This document shows, in pieces, positions 12,315 to 22,144 of a stretch of DNA of 64,000 nucleotides. The notes beneath the pieces were generated by a model. The model was not told the DNA's origin, searched no databases, and saw only the letters and a program-made list of their open reading frames with translations. The translations under genes were made by a program, and so were the position numbers. The stretch is from Chaetoderma sp. LZ-2023a. Lineage: Eukaryota; Mollusca; Caudofoveata; Chaetodermatida; Chaetodermatidae. The stretch is taken from assembly GCA_034401795.1 (NCBI GenBank), contig JAVVLW010001381.1, forward strand, positions 1 through 64,000, read 5' to 3'. Numbering within the stretch: the stretch's first letter is position 1; each line of letters begins with the position of its first letter.

Positions 12315-12849
12315 ATTACATCAAAATTAATCCTAAATTTGACATGAATGGCGTCGAGAAAAGCTATAAATCACGTGATTCGCCTCCAATCGTAAAATAA
12401 TTTTAATTAGAGTGAGTTCTTGGATATAAATATTCTGGACTCAGAACTTGGAATTGCTATATATTATCATTGCACAATAGGAACTAAGTTATGTACTTTA
12501 GGTCTGAGCTGTACCCGTTTGATAACAAACTCCCGTTAGCGCATAAGATCTCGTGAGAACACAGCGCCTTCAATCGCAAAAGAGCAAGTGGCTCGCAAAC
12601 ATAAGAAGAGCTTTATCTCATTTTAATTCTGGGACTTTCAAGCAATTTTGGTCGTACATCTTGATTCCGTTTCGGATCATTTAATATTGGTCGGTGTTAC
12701 AAAATAAATGCGCAATACGAGAGAGAAAACAGTGTTTAATTTTTTTATTTTTTTAAGAGAAATATTATTTCTGTGTTCTGATTGGATAAATTCTCCCGTA
12801 CAAGCCAATGAAAATTGAGAATGGCAGATGTTAGACGAAATCTAGTAAT
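12314..12849. other. No feature recognised
   Basis: AT-rich sequence between the LINE tail and the satellite array. No coding or repeat signal. Confidence 0.4.
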
Positions 12850-13692
12850 CAATTGTCGTGTCAATTCTAAGCCCTGAAAAACAATAATTTACCAATTCTT
12901 AGTGCTGAAAAATGATATTTCTACCCAGAAACAGGATTTGTCATCACTTCTGAACACTGATGGATGATTTGTTGGCAATTCTGATCATTGATGCATGGAA
13001 TTTCACAAATGTCATGCCATGACATGAAAGATAACATTTACCAATTTGAGTGAGGAAAGTTGATTTTGTTGTCAATTCTAAGCCCTGAAAGAAAATAATT
13101 TACCAATTCTTACTGCTGAAAAATTATATTTCTACCCAGAAACAGGATTTGTTCCCATTTCTGAACACTGAAGGATGATATGTTGCCAATTCTGATCATT
13201 GATGCATGGAATTTCACGTGTCATGCCATGAAAGATCACCTTTTGCCAAACCTAACCACTGAAAGTTGACATTTACCAATTGTGAGTGAGGAAAGTTGAT
13301 CTGTTGTCAATTCTAAGCACTGAAAGACAATAATTTACCAGTCCGTAGTGATAAAAAATGATATTTCTAACTTGAAACAGGATTTGTTACCACTTCTGAA
13401 CACCGATGGATGATTTGTTGGCAATTCTGATCATTGATGCATAGGATTTCACAAATGTCATGCCATGAGCGATGACATTTTGTCAAAACTAATGTATGCC
13501 TGAAAGATGACAGTTACCAATTGCGAGTGAGGAAAGCTGATCTGTAGTCAATTCTAAGCACTGAGACTAAATTTACAAATTCTTAGTACTGAAAAATTAT
13601 ATTTTTACCCAGAAACAGGATTTGTTACCACTTCTGAACACTGAAGGATGATATAGTGCCAATTCTGATCATTGATGCATTGAATTTCACAA
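12850..13692. repeat. Satellite array, ~215-237 bp higher-order repeat, left flank of DIRS-A
   Basis: The segment CCAATTCTTAGTGCTGAAAA plus TACCCAGAAACAGGATTTGT recurs near 12891, 13105, 13338 and 13575. Inside each large unit are about six related ~31-40-bp submonomers of the form CCAATTCT-A-CACTGA-(A/T)GATGA (for example TTCTGAACACTGATGGATGA and TTCTGATCATTGATGCATGG). The array is interrupted at CACAA-AT by the DIRS-A element and resumes on its other side at AT-GTCATG. Confidence 0.85.
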
Positions 13693-13706
13693 ATTCTCCT
13701 TCGATC

Positions 13707-13878
13707 AATACTCACCGTTCTGTTACTTCTGATATACAGCTGGCCCTGACAGCTGGCTCTAGGACTAAAGATTTAGAAAGCTGTATCGACTTCTTGGAAC
13801 CGGGTACTCGGCTCCCAACTGCCGAATACCCATCTACCATAGAGCTCATTCTTGTTTGCATAGCGACAAGAGAATACA
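13707..13878 (+). repeat. DIRS-A left inverted terminal repeat
   Basis: It begins AATACTCACC and continues TGTTACTTCTGATATACAGC, GGAACCGGGTACTCGGCTCC and ACCATAGAGCTCAT. The reverse complement lies at 20467-20638. It contains AGCTGGCCCTGACAGCTGGC, which the 20467-20638 copy lacks but the 28493-side copy retains. Confidence 0.88.
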
Positions 13879-15342
13879 TGCGTTTTGCAGTTGGAAAGTC
13901 TTAAGATTGTTTAAGCCTTTTTACTGTGATTAATTGTGATAGCTTGTGCGTTCTCAAAAGGATATTTTGGATTAATATGGACGCTTCCGATGATAACCAG
14001 GTCGTATATTTCCATGTTATTCCATAGTTAAAAGACTTAGGTCTCTAAAATTTCGTCTGTGTTGCATGTTCCAATTTCTAACCCCAAAGAATCTGGGACG
14101 TGTGTTAACAACAAAATATGCCAGATGATCGCCTTCCTTTAAATTCCCAACAGGCGATCGGCAGATATGAAATTAGGTGTTGGCTTATCGGTGTTTTAAC
14201 ACGATTATCGGCTGACGTCGTTCTCCGTAAGATCCGAGCGGGTGTCGTCACACCCGTGTTTCTCGGATGTTTATGTGAAGAAAATGTTTCATTAATTCGC
14301 GCATCTGATTCTGGGTGCTGCGTACTTTAATGTTACCAGGAAAACTTTTGGAATTTTCAAGTTTTGCGTGTTATCACGATCTGTTTGCCATGATCAGTGG
14401 TTTCAAAATTCTTGATTTGGATGTGTGGTCTGCGGTTTTACCGTGTGCTACAGCAGTTTGTTTACATTTTGTTGTTTCTTCACATATCGTTTTGGCCTTC
14501 GTTAGGAGTATAATTTATATTTATTAGTAAATATACCCCGAATGCTATGCGATATGATTCCTGGTTCCGTTATACATCCTTGAGGATCAGTGTATGGGTG
14601 TATTATTGCTCGCTTCGTTCTTGTCGTCATAATCAATGCGATCTTTGCTCTAACGTTGCGGGGTGGGGTGCGGGAGGGTGACAGTTAATCTATGGTCAAA
14701 ATATTTGAAAATTAATTGTCTGCCTTCCATTTTTGTTTCGTTCCGCTAGCTTATTGTAGGTTTGTTTTTTTATAGGCCAGGCCAGCCCCGCCATCATGTG
14801 TCGAGTGCCACATATCGTACGGGTTCTATGTAAGGACCATGTCTGTTTCCACTGTACTAAGTGTAGTCTTGACAGTAGGTGTAACGTTTGCGCTGTGTGG
14901 TCGGTCGATATGATGCTTAAGTTCCTTGCCAGAAGGACTTGGCAGGGTCTGACGTGGGGTCAGGCAGTCCGAAAGTAAATCGTGGAGCGTCCGTTTCGGC
15001 CTGTGGGGGGCGTTCCACGTCTGCAACCGGAGGTGGCGGAGATGGCACCGCCGGCGTGGTTTGGTCCGGCTAGGCAAGGTGTCTTGCATAACGTTCTGCC
15101 CACGCTGGTGTCATCCCTGCTGCCAAAAGTTGTAGGGCAGTCTCTCCCCCATGTTTGATTCGGACCCTGTCCTTGGACAGGGTTCTGGACTGGCCACTGA
15201 GGGAGCCATTTCGTACGGCCCCCTGGCAGTCCTGTCGGGCTCCGGCCTGATGGGTTCTGTCTCTCTGCGGCGACCTCCGGGTGGTCCAGTAGCGGTGGCC
15301 GGTCCGTCAGGCATGGGAGCCATCCGGCAGGACGGCTCCACG
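13879..15342 (+). other. DIRS-A 5' untranslated/leader region
   Basis: Sequence between the left ITR and the first gag-like frame. AT-rich to about 14770, then GC-rich. Small frames are present but none has recognisable motifs or a match in the other two DIRS elements that I can see. Confidence 0.5.
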
Positions 15343-16685
15343 GATTTCCTTGTCTAGTGACGACTCTTCGGGGTCTGAAGATGAGGAGGCCGAGGAGGAG
15401 AGGGTGCTGCGGCCTGTGATGCCGCGGGTGGAGAGCATGGAGGTCGATTCCGTCCTGACGGAACCGTCCTCCATCTGTCTGGCCTGGCGCAAGCCAGGTT
15501 CAGCAGCTCCGCCCGTGGTTGAGGCCACTCCGGTACCGGGCACCGGTCCTGTGATGGTTGGTTTGCCACCAACCAACACGGTGATGGGTGTGGCCGGCCA
15601 GGCATGGTACTCACCTATCTCGCCTGGTCTGGCGGTCAGACATGGGGTGCCGTTGGAGCCCGTGTTTGGTCACGGTTCCTCAACCGCTACGGGTCCGCAC
15701 GGTTTTCCGTGCAGGCCTACTGCAGGCCTACTCCATTGACTGGTGTGTTCCATGGGGTGGCGGCGGAACCGTACGGTACCAGTGTTCCTGGCATATCAGC
15801 AATGGCTCCTAGCCGGGAGGCCGTTGCTGGTAGGGCCATGAACATGTCAACGGGTGACGAGTTCACGGGAGTGTCCTCCTCGGAGACGGATTGGTCTGAG
15901 GCTCTGGCTTGGCTAGCCAGGGTGGACCCGTCTGTGGTTTCGACCACGGCCGAGGAGGATGTACCCCGTCCATCGGTGCATCGATTAGGACGGGGATCTT
16001 GCCCGCAGCCCTGATCCAGTCTGTTGGACTGGATCCATGGTTTATGGTGTTGCTTGATGCTATTTATAGCAAACAATGCATGAACAAGGGCCAGCTTCTT
16101 GCGGCCTCCATGGAGGTGCGGGCTAGGTGTCGTATTCCACGGGGGGAATACGACAGGTATGGTGTTGTCCCGTCGGTCACCCAGGATGACCGCTGGGTAC
16201 TGGGTGTCCAGAGTGCTGGAGCGGGTGGCCCCGCCCCGACACTGGTGGACAAAGCTCAGGTACACCATAATGAAGTCCTGTCCCTGTGTGATGGGGGTGT
16301 GAGGACAGCGCCGAGTGCTGTCAACCACTCTTATCGTCTTCTCCAGTCGGTGTGGGCTGAAGTGGGGGCAGGCCACCCTGTGCCACCTGTGGCGCTTTCG
16401 TGCGTTAATGACGGACTGGTGCTGTCTATGGACGCATTGGCAAGGGTGCAGGCGTGTGTGACTATGGCCAGGAGGCAAATGGTCCTTGACCATCTGCGTC
16501 CAGCTACTGCCGTCAGGGAGCGTCTTCTTGGGACGCCCCTGACAGGCCTTAGCATCTTTGGTGGCCAGGCACTGGCCATCTTGGAGGCCACGGCCAGCAT
16601 TGTGCAGAATCGGTTGGCGGTTTATCTGACTGTAGTCAGGCCGCTGACCGGGCAACCTTCTAGAAACAGAGAAAAAGCAAGGTGA
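15343..16685 (+). pseudogene. DIRS-A gag-like gene, frameshifted
   Basis: An acidic Ser/Glu-rich N-terminal part (SSDDSSGSEDEEAEEER, 15350-15400) is followed by proline/glycine-rich sequence. A frame at 15909-16685 contains DPWFMVLLDAIYSKQ and then ALARVQACVTMARRQMVLDH, GTPLTGLSIFGGQALAILEA. The last segment corresponds to RSLAEHRRMVLD ... FIGPDLFGGLAKQAL in DIRS-B on the minus strand, so it is a real conserved protein region rather than a chance frame. DIRS gag-like proteins are presumed to package element RNA. At least one frame change separates the halves. A long antisense frame over this segment is a shadow created by GC bias. Confidence 0.65.
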
Positions 16686-16959
16686 AAGCCTAAAGCATAG
16701 TGCTGCTTCTGTTTTCTGCTGGGTTTTCTCAGCCGCCTCGGCGAAGAAAGCCAAGAAGGTTGTGGGGCCTCTACCCTCCCCAATATTGCTCCTGATCGTC
16801 CGAGAGGCTGGAAGGGGAAGGGGAGAGGTAAGTCCTCAAAGGGCAGACAGAAGGGAGCGGATCGTACCCGAGGGTACGAGGGCTCCCTTCGCATCTGCCT
16901 GGTCCGCACCTGTGCGACAGGAACAGCGGAGCCAGGTAGACCGGCCAAGCCAAGACCAA

Positions 16960-17005
16960 TATGGTTCTCTATCTCTCTCTCTCTCGTCAAGAGAGAGAGG
17001 GGGGG
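16960..17005. repeat. CT/GA-rich foldback tract
   Basis: TCTCTATCTCTCTCTCTC followed within a few bases by AAGAGAGAGAGG and a G-run. Short low-complexity inverted repeat in the linker between the gag-like and RT regions. Confidence 0.7.
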
Positions 17006-17224
17006 GAGCAGATACGCGAGCCAGACACCCCCATTAGGCGTTGAGGCGTCTATAGTGGGTGGAAGGCTCATGCGTTTTCGTCGAGGTTTGGAGAGGTGTG
17101 ACGTCAGACAGTCTGGTCCTGGGATGGTTATCCCAGGGGTACATACCAGAGTGGTGGGACTTTCCACCACAGAATCTGTCTTTGGCACCTGTCTGGTCAC
17201 CCGTTCAACGGGACCAGACAAGTT

Positions 17225-18500
17225 GGAAGCTATTAAAAATGAAGTGTCAGGTTTGCTTCTGAAGGCAGCAATAAACCAGCAAACCGGAACACTCCAGGCT
17301 TCTATTCAAACATGTTCCTTGTCCCCAAGAGCACAGGGGGATGGAGACCCGTACTCAGTCTCAGGCCATTGAATTGGTTTATTCATACGCCTCGGTTTCA
17401 GATGGAAATGCCGAGGTCGGTAATGGCAGGATTGAGGAAGGGGGTGTGGTGTGTATCGATCGATCTGAGAGATGCATGTTCCTACATTCCTATGAAGGAG
17501 TTGTCACAGGTTTCTGAGAGTTACGTTTCAGAATCTAGTATGGGAGTTTAAACCTCTCATTCGGCCTGTCTACAGCTCCAAGGGGTTTTCACCAGAGTGG
17601 TCCTTGTGGTGACAGCGTTTCTCAGAAAAGAGAACGTGGCGCTTCACACCTACATAGACGATTGGCCTATCATCAGCCAGGTTAGAGGTGGATACTGCTC
17701 TGACTCTGAAGTTGCTTTCAGATCTAGGCTAGATAGTCAACAAGGAGAAATCTGAGTTGACACACCACTCAACATTTCGTTTATTTAAGGATGCGATTCG
17801 ATCTCGAGGAGGGCAGGGTTTTTTACCCATCAGAGCCCAGAGTGGTGTCTCTGTTAGCCCTCCTCAAGGGTTTCGATTGGGAAACCACATTCAGGCGAGG
17901 CGGTTTCTTCAGATGCTGGGCATGATGGTCTCCATGTAGCAGGTATACCCGTACACTGCTCGGATGCGAAGACCTATCCAGTTGTATCTGATGTCTCTGT
18001 GGAAACAGAGAATAGAACCCCTGTCAAAACTGGTGCCAGTTTTGGAGCCAATAATGTCGCATCTTGTATGGTGGGGAAAATGCGTCAGAATCTCCTAGTA
18101 GGAGTTTTCGCTGCACCTACCCCACCCCCAGCTGTCCGTGTACACAGATGCATCGCTGGAGGGATGGGGGCCCTACCTGGGAGAACACCAGGTCTCGGGC
18201 ACATGGACTCTCCAAGAGAGCCAGCTGCATATCAATCTGTTGAATATGATGGCAGTGGAACTGGCATTGGAAAAGGTTTCTTCCAAAAGTCAGGGGCAAG
18301 GCGATATTGATACGGTCGGACAACTCGACAGTAGTATCATACAGAAATCGCCAAGGCGAGACCAAGTCACCCACACTATGTATCTAAGTGTGGCACTTGA
18401 TTCAATGGTGCAGGAATTACTCGGTTGTTTTTAAAGCAGCTCATATTCCTGGGCGATTGAACATTCTGGCGGATGCTTTGTCTCGCAGACAGAGAATTCT
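17225..18500 (+). pseudogene. DIRS-A reverse transcriptase and RNase H, decayed
   Basis: RT motifs in order: VPKSTGGWRPVLSLRPLN (about 17318-17372), MPRSVMAGLRKGVWCVSIDL then RDACSYIPM (about 17407-17494), and LHTYIDDW with the catalytic YIDD near 17645-17665. RNase H is visible as LSVYTDASLEGWG (18130-18168), SQLHINLLNMMAVELALEK (catalytic Glu, 18218-18275), SDNSTVVSY-like sequence near 18313 and AAHIPGRLNILADALSRRQ at 18436-18492. Stops and frame changes lie near 17548, 17700 and after 18300. The family copies RNA into circular DNA. This copy cannot make an intact protein. The 18178-18500 part recurs at 26031-26353. Confidence 0.82.
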
Positions 18501-18810
18501 GCCAACAGAATGGTCTCTCAACCCTCCAGTTCTTCACAGGATCTTCGAGCATTGGGGCAAACCCAACGTGGACTTGTTCGCCACAAGGGAAAATGCTCAA
18601 ATCATGACTTATGTCTCGACGATACAGATCCTAATGCCGTCGATACAGACGCTCTGGCGATAAGCTGGAGAGGGATGCACGCTTACGCGTACCCACCCAC
18701 CATTCTTCTATCGAAGATATTGGTGAAGATCAGGGAGGAACCGTGCCTGGTCCTGCTATGGCGCCATTTGGCCCAGCAGGGCGTGGTTCACAGATCTTCG
18801 AGGTCTGCGG

Positions 18811-19845
18811 GTGGAAAATCCAGTGCAGTTACCCGAGATTCCGAACATAATCTCCCAGGCCAAGGGATGCTTCCTACACGAGCGTCCCGAAATGTTATTG
18901 ACTGCGTGGTTGTTGTCAAACAACATTCCACGTCGGAGGGCTTTTCTTGACATGCTGCAGATTTCATCGCAGCTGCGAGAGCATTCCACTATTCAGCAAA
19001 TAGCAGACTTTCTCTGTGAGCTGTTCTTTTCAGGACTAGCTCTTGTCACAATTGCTGGATACAAGTCAGCTTTGGCATCAGTTATCCCTTGTCTAGCCAA
19101 CAGGGATAGTCCAGAGGTGGCCCCGTTGAGTGTGATGGTGAAGGGAATGAGCAATCTCCGACCGAGACAACCGGTAGTTATTCCAGCCTGGAGTCTATCT
19201 TTAGTGCTTAATGTACTGGCCAAGCACCCTTTCGAACCGTTGCGTTCGGCTAGCCTAAAGCATTTGACTCTAAAGGAGGTCTTTCTATTGGCAGCTTCCT
19301 CAGCTAGAAGGCGCAGTGTGATCCATGCACTTTCAGCAGAGAGGGACCGATTTATTGTCTCCAGAGAGGGTCTGCGTCTACTGCCAAGAGCAGATTTTAT
19401 GTCAAAGATTCAATCTTTGAGATATCCCGGCAAACCGATCATTATACCGAAACAAAGTAGGTTTGATCGTGATGCCAGTGTCTGGAGCCCAGTCCGTGCT
19501 TTGACTAAGTACAAAACGGACAGACTCGTTACGGTCGAATGATAGACATCTGTGGATCTGCCATAAGGAGCCATATGGCGCCGCATCCATGGATTCTATC
19601 TCTCGTCGGGTAGTCGAATGCATTCAGACTACCCATGAGATTACGACTGGGCACCAAATGCAATGCGCAAGGGCACGATGTTAGAGGAATAGCCGCCTCT
19701 TCCACCCTTTTACAATGGTGTTCCGTTTAAGGACATTATGGCTGTTGCACAATGGCACTGTGAGTCCTCTTTCACGGATTACTATATGAGGGATGTGTCA
19801 GACTTCGCCATTCCACTCACTTTAGCTGTTTTGGGACGATAGCTA
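18811..19845 (+). pseudogene. DIRS-A tyrosine recombinase, frameshifted (copy 1)
   Basis: The first frame (18811-19542) carries the core fold: SNLRPRQPVVIPAWSLSL, AASSARRRSVIHALSAE (first catalytic Arg, about 19288-19338) and YPGKPIIIP. After a frame change near 19540 it continues SMDSISRRVVECIQ and ARAHDVRGIAASS (the His-x-x-Arg pair, about 19668-19706). After another near 19715 it continues IMAVAQWHCESSFTDYYMRD (the terminal Trp/His region and catalytic Tyr, about 19738-19797). The family integrates circular element DNA by strand exchange. All catalytic positions survive here but in three frames. The gene recurs at 26664-27698. Confidence 0.85.
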
Positions 19846-20343
19846 TATGACCACACTGTTCTTCTTCTTTTTTTGGCATTTGTAAGAAAGAATTAAGAAG
19901 CAGACATGGTCGAGCGAGAGGATATCAACCAGATTGTGTCACTGATGGCCGGACAAGTGAATGGTTGGAGGCTCCAGGTCTGAAATCCAAATATCATGAG
20001 GTAATTCAGGATTGAGTGTTTTGTATTATGTCTATATATCATGATCATTCATCTTATATATTCATGCTCATTCCCAGGCTAATATATGCAAAGAGCAGTT
20101 AACCCTCTTGGCATATTTGTGTTTTCAGGCGAGATGCATGTTCGTGAGTTCTCTCCCTTTTCTTAGGAGAATAATGGGAGGGGGGGGGGCAGTGATGCGA
20201 ATGTCATTCGGTTCCATTAACCTGACGGTCCTTTTTAGGTCTCCGTTGATCAAGTTTTTAAGTCTATCTCTTTCTCCAAGGGGCAAAAGTAGCATTTATG
20301 GCTTGCCCCTTCCCACCAGGTTACTGACCAAATCTGGTGTACA

Positions 20344-20440
20344 TCAGAAGTAACAGAATGGTGAGTATTGATCGAAGGAGAATGAAGGAAGTTTAAATTT
20401 CCCTTTCTCCGAGATCTAACAATACTCACCATTCTGTTAC
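20344..20440 (+). repeat. DIRS-A internal complementary region (copy 1)
   Basis: A palindrome-flanked segment. GGTGAGTATT (20360-20369) is followed by the complement of the left terminal extension and then by the complement of the right terminal extension, ending in AATACTCACC (20421-20430). It is thus the reverse complement of the right end joined to the left end, the template role this region has in the accepted DIRS replication model. Confidence 0.88.
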
Positions 20441-20466
20441 GGACCCAGCCTCCCAACACCACGGAG

Positions 20467-20638
20467 GCAAGCCATGGATTTCTCTTGTTTGGTGGCTATG
20501 CAAACAATATGAGCTCTATGGTAGATGGGTACTCGGCATTTGGGAGCCGAGTACCCGGTTCCAAGGAGTCGGTAAAGCTTTCTAAGTCTATAGTCCTAGA
20601 GCCAGCTGTATATCAGAAGTAACAGAATGGTGAGTATT
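20467..20638 (-). repeat. DIRS-A right inverted terminal repeat (copy 1)
   Basis: Reverse complement of 13707-13878, ending GGTGAGTATT at 20629-20638. It lacks 13 bp relative to the left ITR (one of two CAGCTGT-flanked segments near 20608). The outer extension runs to 20675. Confidence 0.88.
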
Positions 20639-20675
20639 GTTAGATCTCGGAGAAAGGGAAATTTAAATTTCCTTC

Positions 20676-21126
20676 ATGTCATGTCATGAGAGATGACCCT
20701 TTGCCAAACCTAACCCCTGAAAGAAAATATTTACCAATTGTGACTTGTGAGTGAGGAAAGATGATTTTGTTGTCAATTCTATAAGCCCTGAAAGACAGTA
20801 ATTTAACAATTCTTAGTGCTGAAAAATAATGTGCCACGAGTTAACTTTTGCCAAACTTAACCCCTGAAAGATGACATTAACCAATTGTGAGTGAGGAAAG
20901 CTGATCTGTTGTAAATTCTAGGCACTGAAGACAATAATTTAGCAATTCTTAGTGCTGAAAATGACATTTCTACCCTGAAACATGATTTGTTACCACTTCT
21001 GAACACAGAATGATGATATGTTGTCAATTCTGATCACTAATGCATGGAATTTCACAAATATCAATGCCATGAGATCACCTATTGCCTATCCCTGAATGTT
21101 GACATTTACCAGTTGTAAGTGATGAG
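20676..21126. repeat. Satellite array, right flank of DIRS-A (copy 1)
   Basis: Resumes the same higher-order satellite that precedes the element (GTCATGTCATGAGAGATGACC, then CCAATTGTGAGTGAGGAAAG and TTCTTAGTGCTGAAAA). About two units, ending where an inverted LINE remnant begins. Confidence 0.82.
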
Positions 21127-22133
21127 ATGCAAATTGGCAATAGACTAAAGAGTATAGACAGCATATTTTATATTCACGACCCTTCAGCCTGGACTGATGA
21201 TCAGTCACCTTGACATTCAATATGAGAGGGCATCCAGGATCCCGCTCAGGTGGTCAGCTGCTACATGGAGGGAAATTATTTCCACTTTGAGGCTGGAACA
21301 GTGACCCAATGGGTACAGAGATGGTTTCAGAAGGTATTCCTGTGTGTTGGCTTAAGACACCACTGCCTCTTATGGCTCTGGTAGATTTTTTGCTGTGCCA
21401 GGGTTTTGTGTGTGGCATCAGTCTGTTCTAGTTTTCCAGCGAGTGCAGGAATGCTGGTCCTTATTCCAACACTGAGAGGCTCTGGAGAGCACACCTGGTG
21501 TGTCAGAATCTCAACGATCTGCATTATTTGGACAACACCTACATTCTCCTGGCATTTCTTCAGCTGGTCTGGCTCTGTTGTTTCAGTTAGCTCTTTGTTA
21601 GAGCCTGCAACTTCATTTGGAAAGGATGGTCCATGAGTTGCTTGAAATTTTCAACCTGTATCAGAATTTTTTATCTTTTCAGGTTTCCAGTGGTTGGATG
21701 CTGGCCATCCTTTCCATCTCATGGATATAGGAGTAATTTTCATTGCACCAAGTATGGTTATGAGTCCAAGGTTTTGCACCTTGTCTAGATTTGATTTGTT
21801 CATTTTTGACACATTGTTCTAAGTGCTTGGAGTTTCATCGCCATGCGGTTTCCAAGAGCTTCCTCATAACACCAAGCTTTCTGATGGCCCTCACCTACAT
21901 CAACTCAATACAGGGCTTTCATGTCAGGAGGTAAACTATATTGATGCCAAAAAGGTGAGTGTGCCCGTGTGTGGTAGGGTACTCTCTCCAGGCATGAGTG
22001 AGAAGATGCTGGATAAGGTCTTTGACATCATTGACTTCTAGCCCACAATCTTCTGTCCACTGTTGTAGCTTATTCACGCTCTCCTGTATTCTATAGCCTG
22101 CTTCTGTGGCATGCTCCACATTGCTTGGTCGTC
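21127..22133 (-). pseudogene. Old inverted LINE remnant (RT thumb to RNase H region), copy 1
   Basis: Read on the minus strand from 22133 downward. An RT active-site remnant TDDQAM is followed by EAGYRIQESVNKLQQW and TEDCGLEVN (about 22025-22115), then IRKLGVMRKLLETAW, then a GAMKITPI...MERMASIQPLE segment. These correspond in order to ALDRITAWANRWCITIN, RRKLNIMRKLAGTKW and GGMRSTPIEKMEQTAGIPPL of the young LINE next door. It is therefore a decayed relative in opposite orientation. Multiple stops are present. The segment 21150-21650 is probably its RNase H region but I cannot place motifs there. Confidence 0.65.
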
Positions 22134-22144
22134 AGTCAACAAGT
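22134..22144 (+). repeat. LINE target-site duplication, 5' copy
   Basis: AGTCAACAAGT, identical to 33975-33985 immediately after the LINE's 3' GAAGAAGAAG tail. It also occurs at 29998-30008 as part of the duplicated unit. Confidence 0.9.

Larger units (their letters stand above)
13693..20677 (+). mobile_element. DIRS-type retrotransposon DIRS-A, complete ends, decayed genes
   Basis: It has the structure known for DIRS-like elements: inverted terminal repeats, gag-like, RT/RNase H and tyrosine recombinase regions, and an internal complementary region next to the right ITR. The left ITR (about 13707-13878) and the right ITR (about 20467-20638) are inverted copies, with AATACTCACC at each outer edge. 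Short unique extensions lie outside these edges. The element sits inside satellite sequence that continues on both sides without a target duplication beyond a shared AT, as expected for recombinase-mediated insertion. The internal genes carry frameshifts, so this copy is not autonomous. The part from 18178 onward is present again at 26031-28541. Confidence 0.88.

Noticed and set aside
12850..13692. CRISPR-like array
   Set aside because: Repeats and 'spacers' are both related submonomers of one satellite, the units are diverged, and the context is a eukaryotic genome.
15717..16754. 345-codon antisense ORF over the DIRS-A gag-like region
   Set aside because: It has no motif and is explained by GC-rich sequence antisense to the conserved gag-like frame. 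The sense frame matches DIRS-B.
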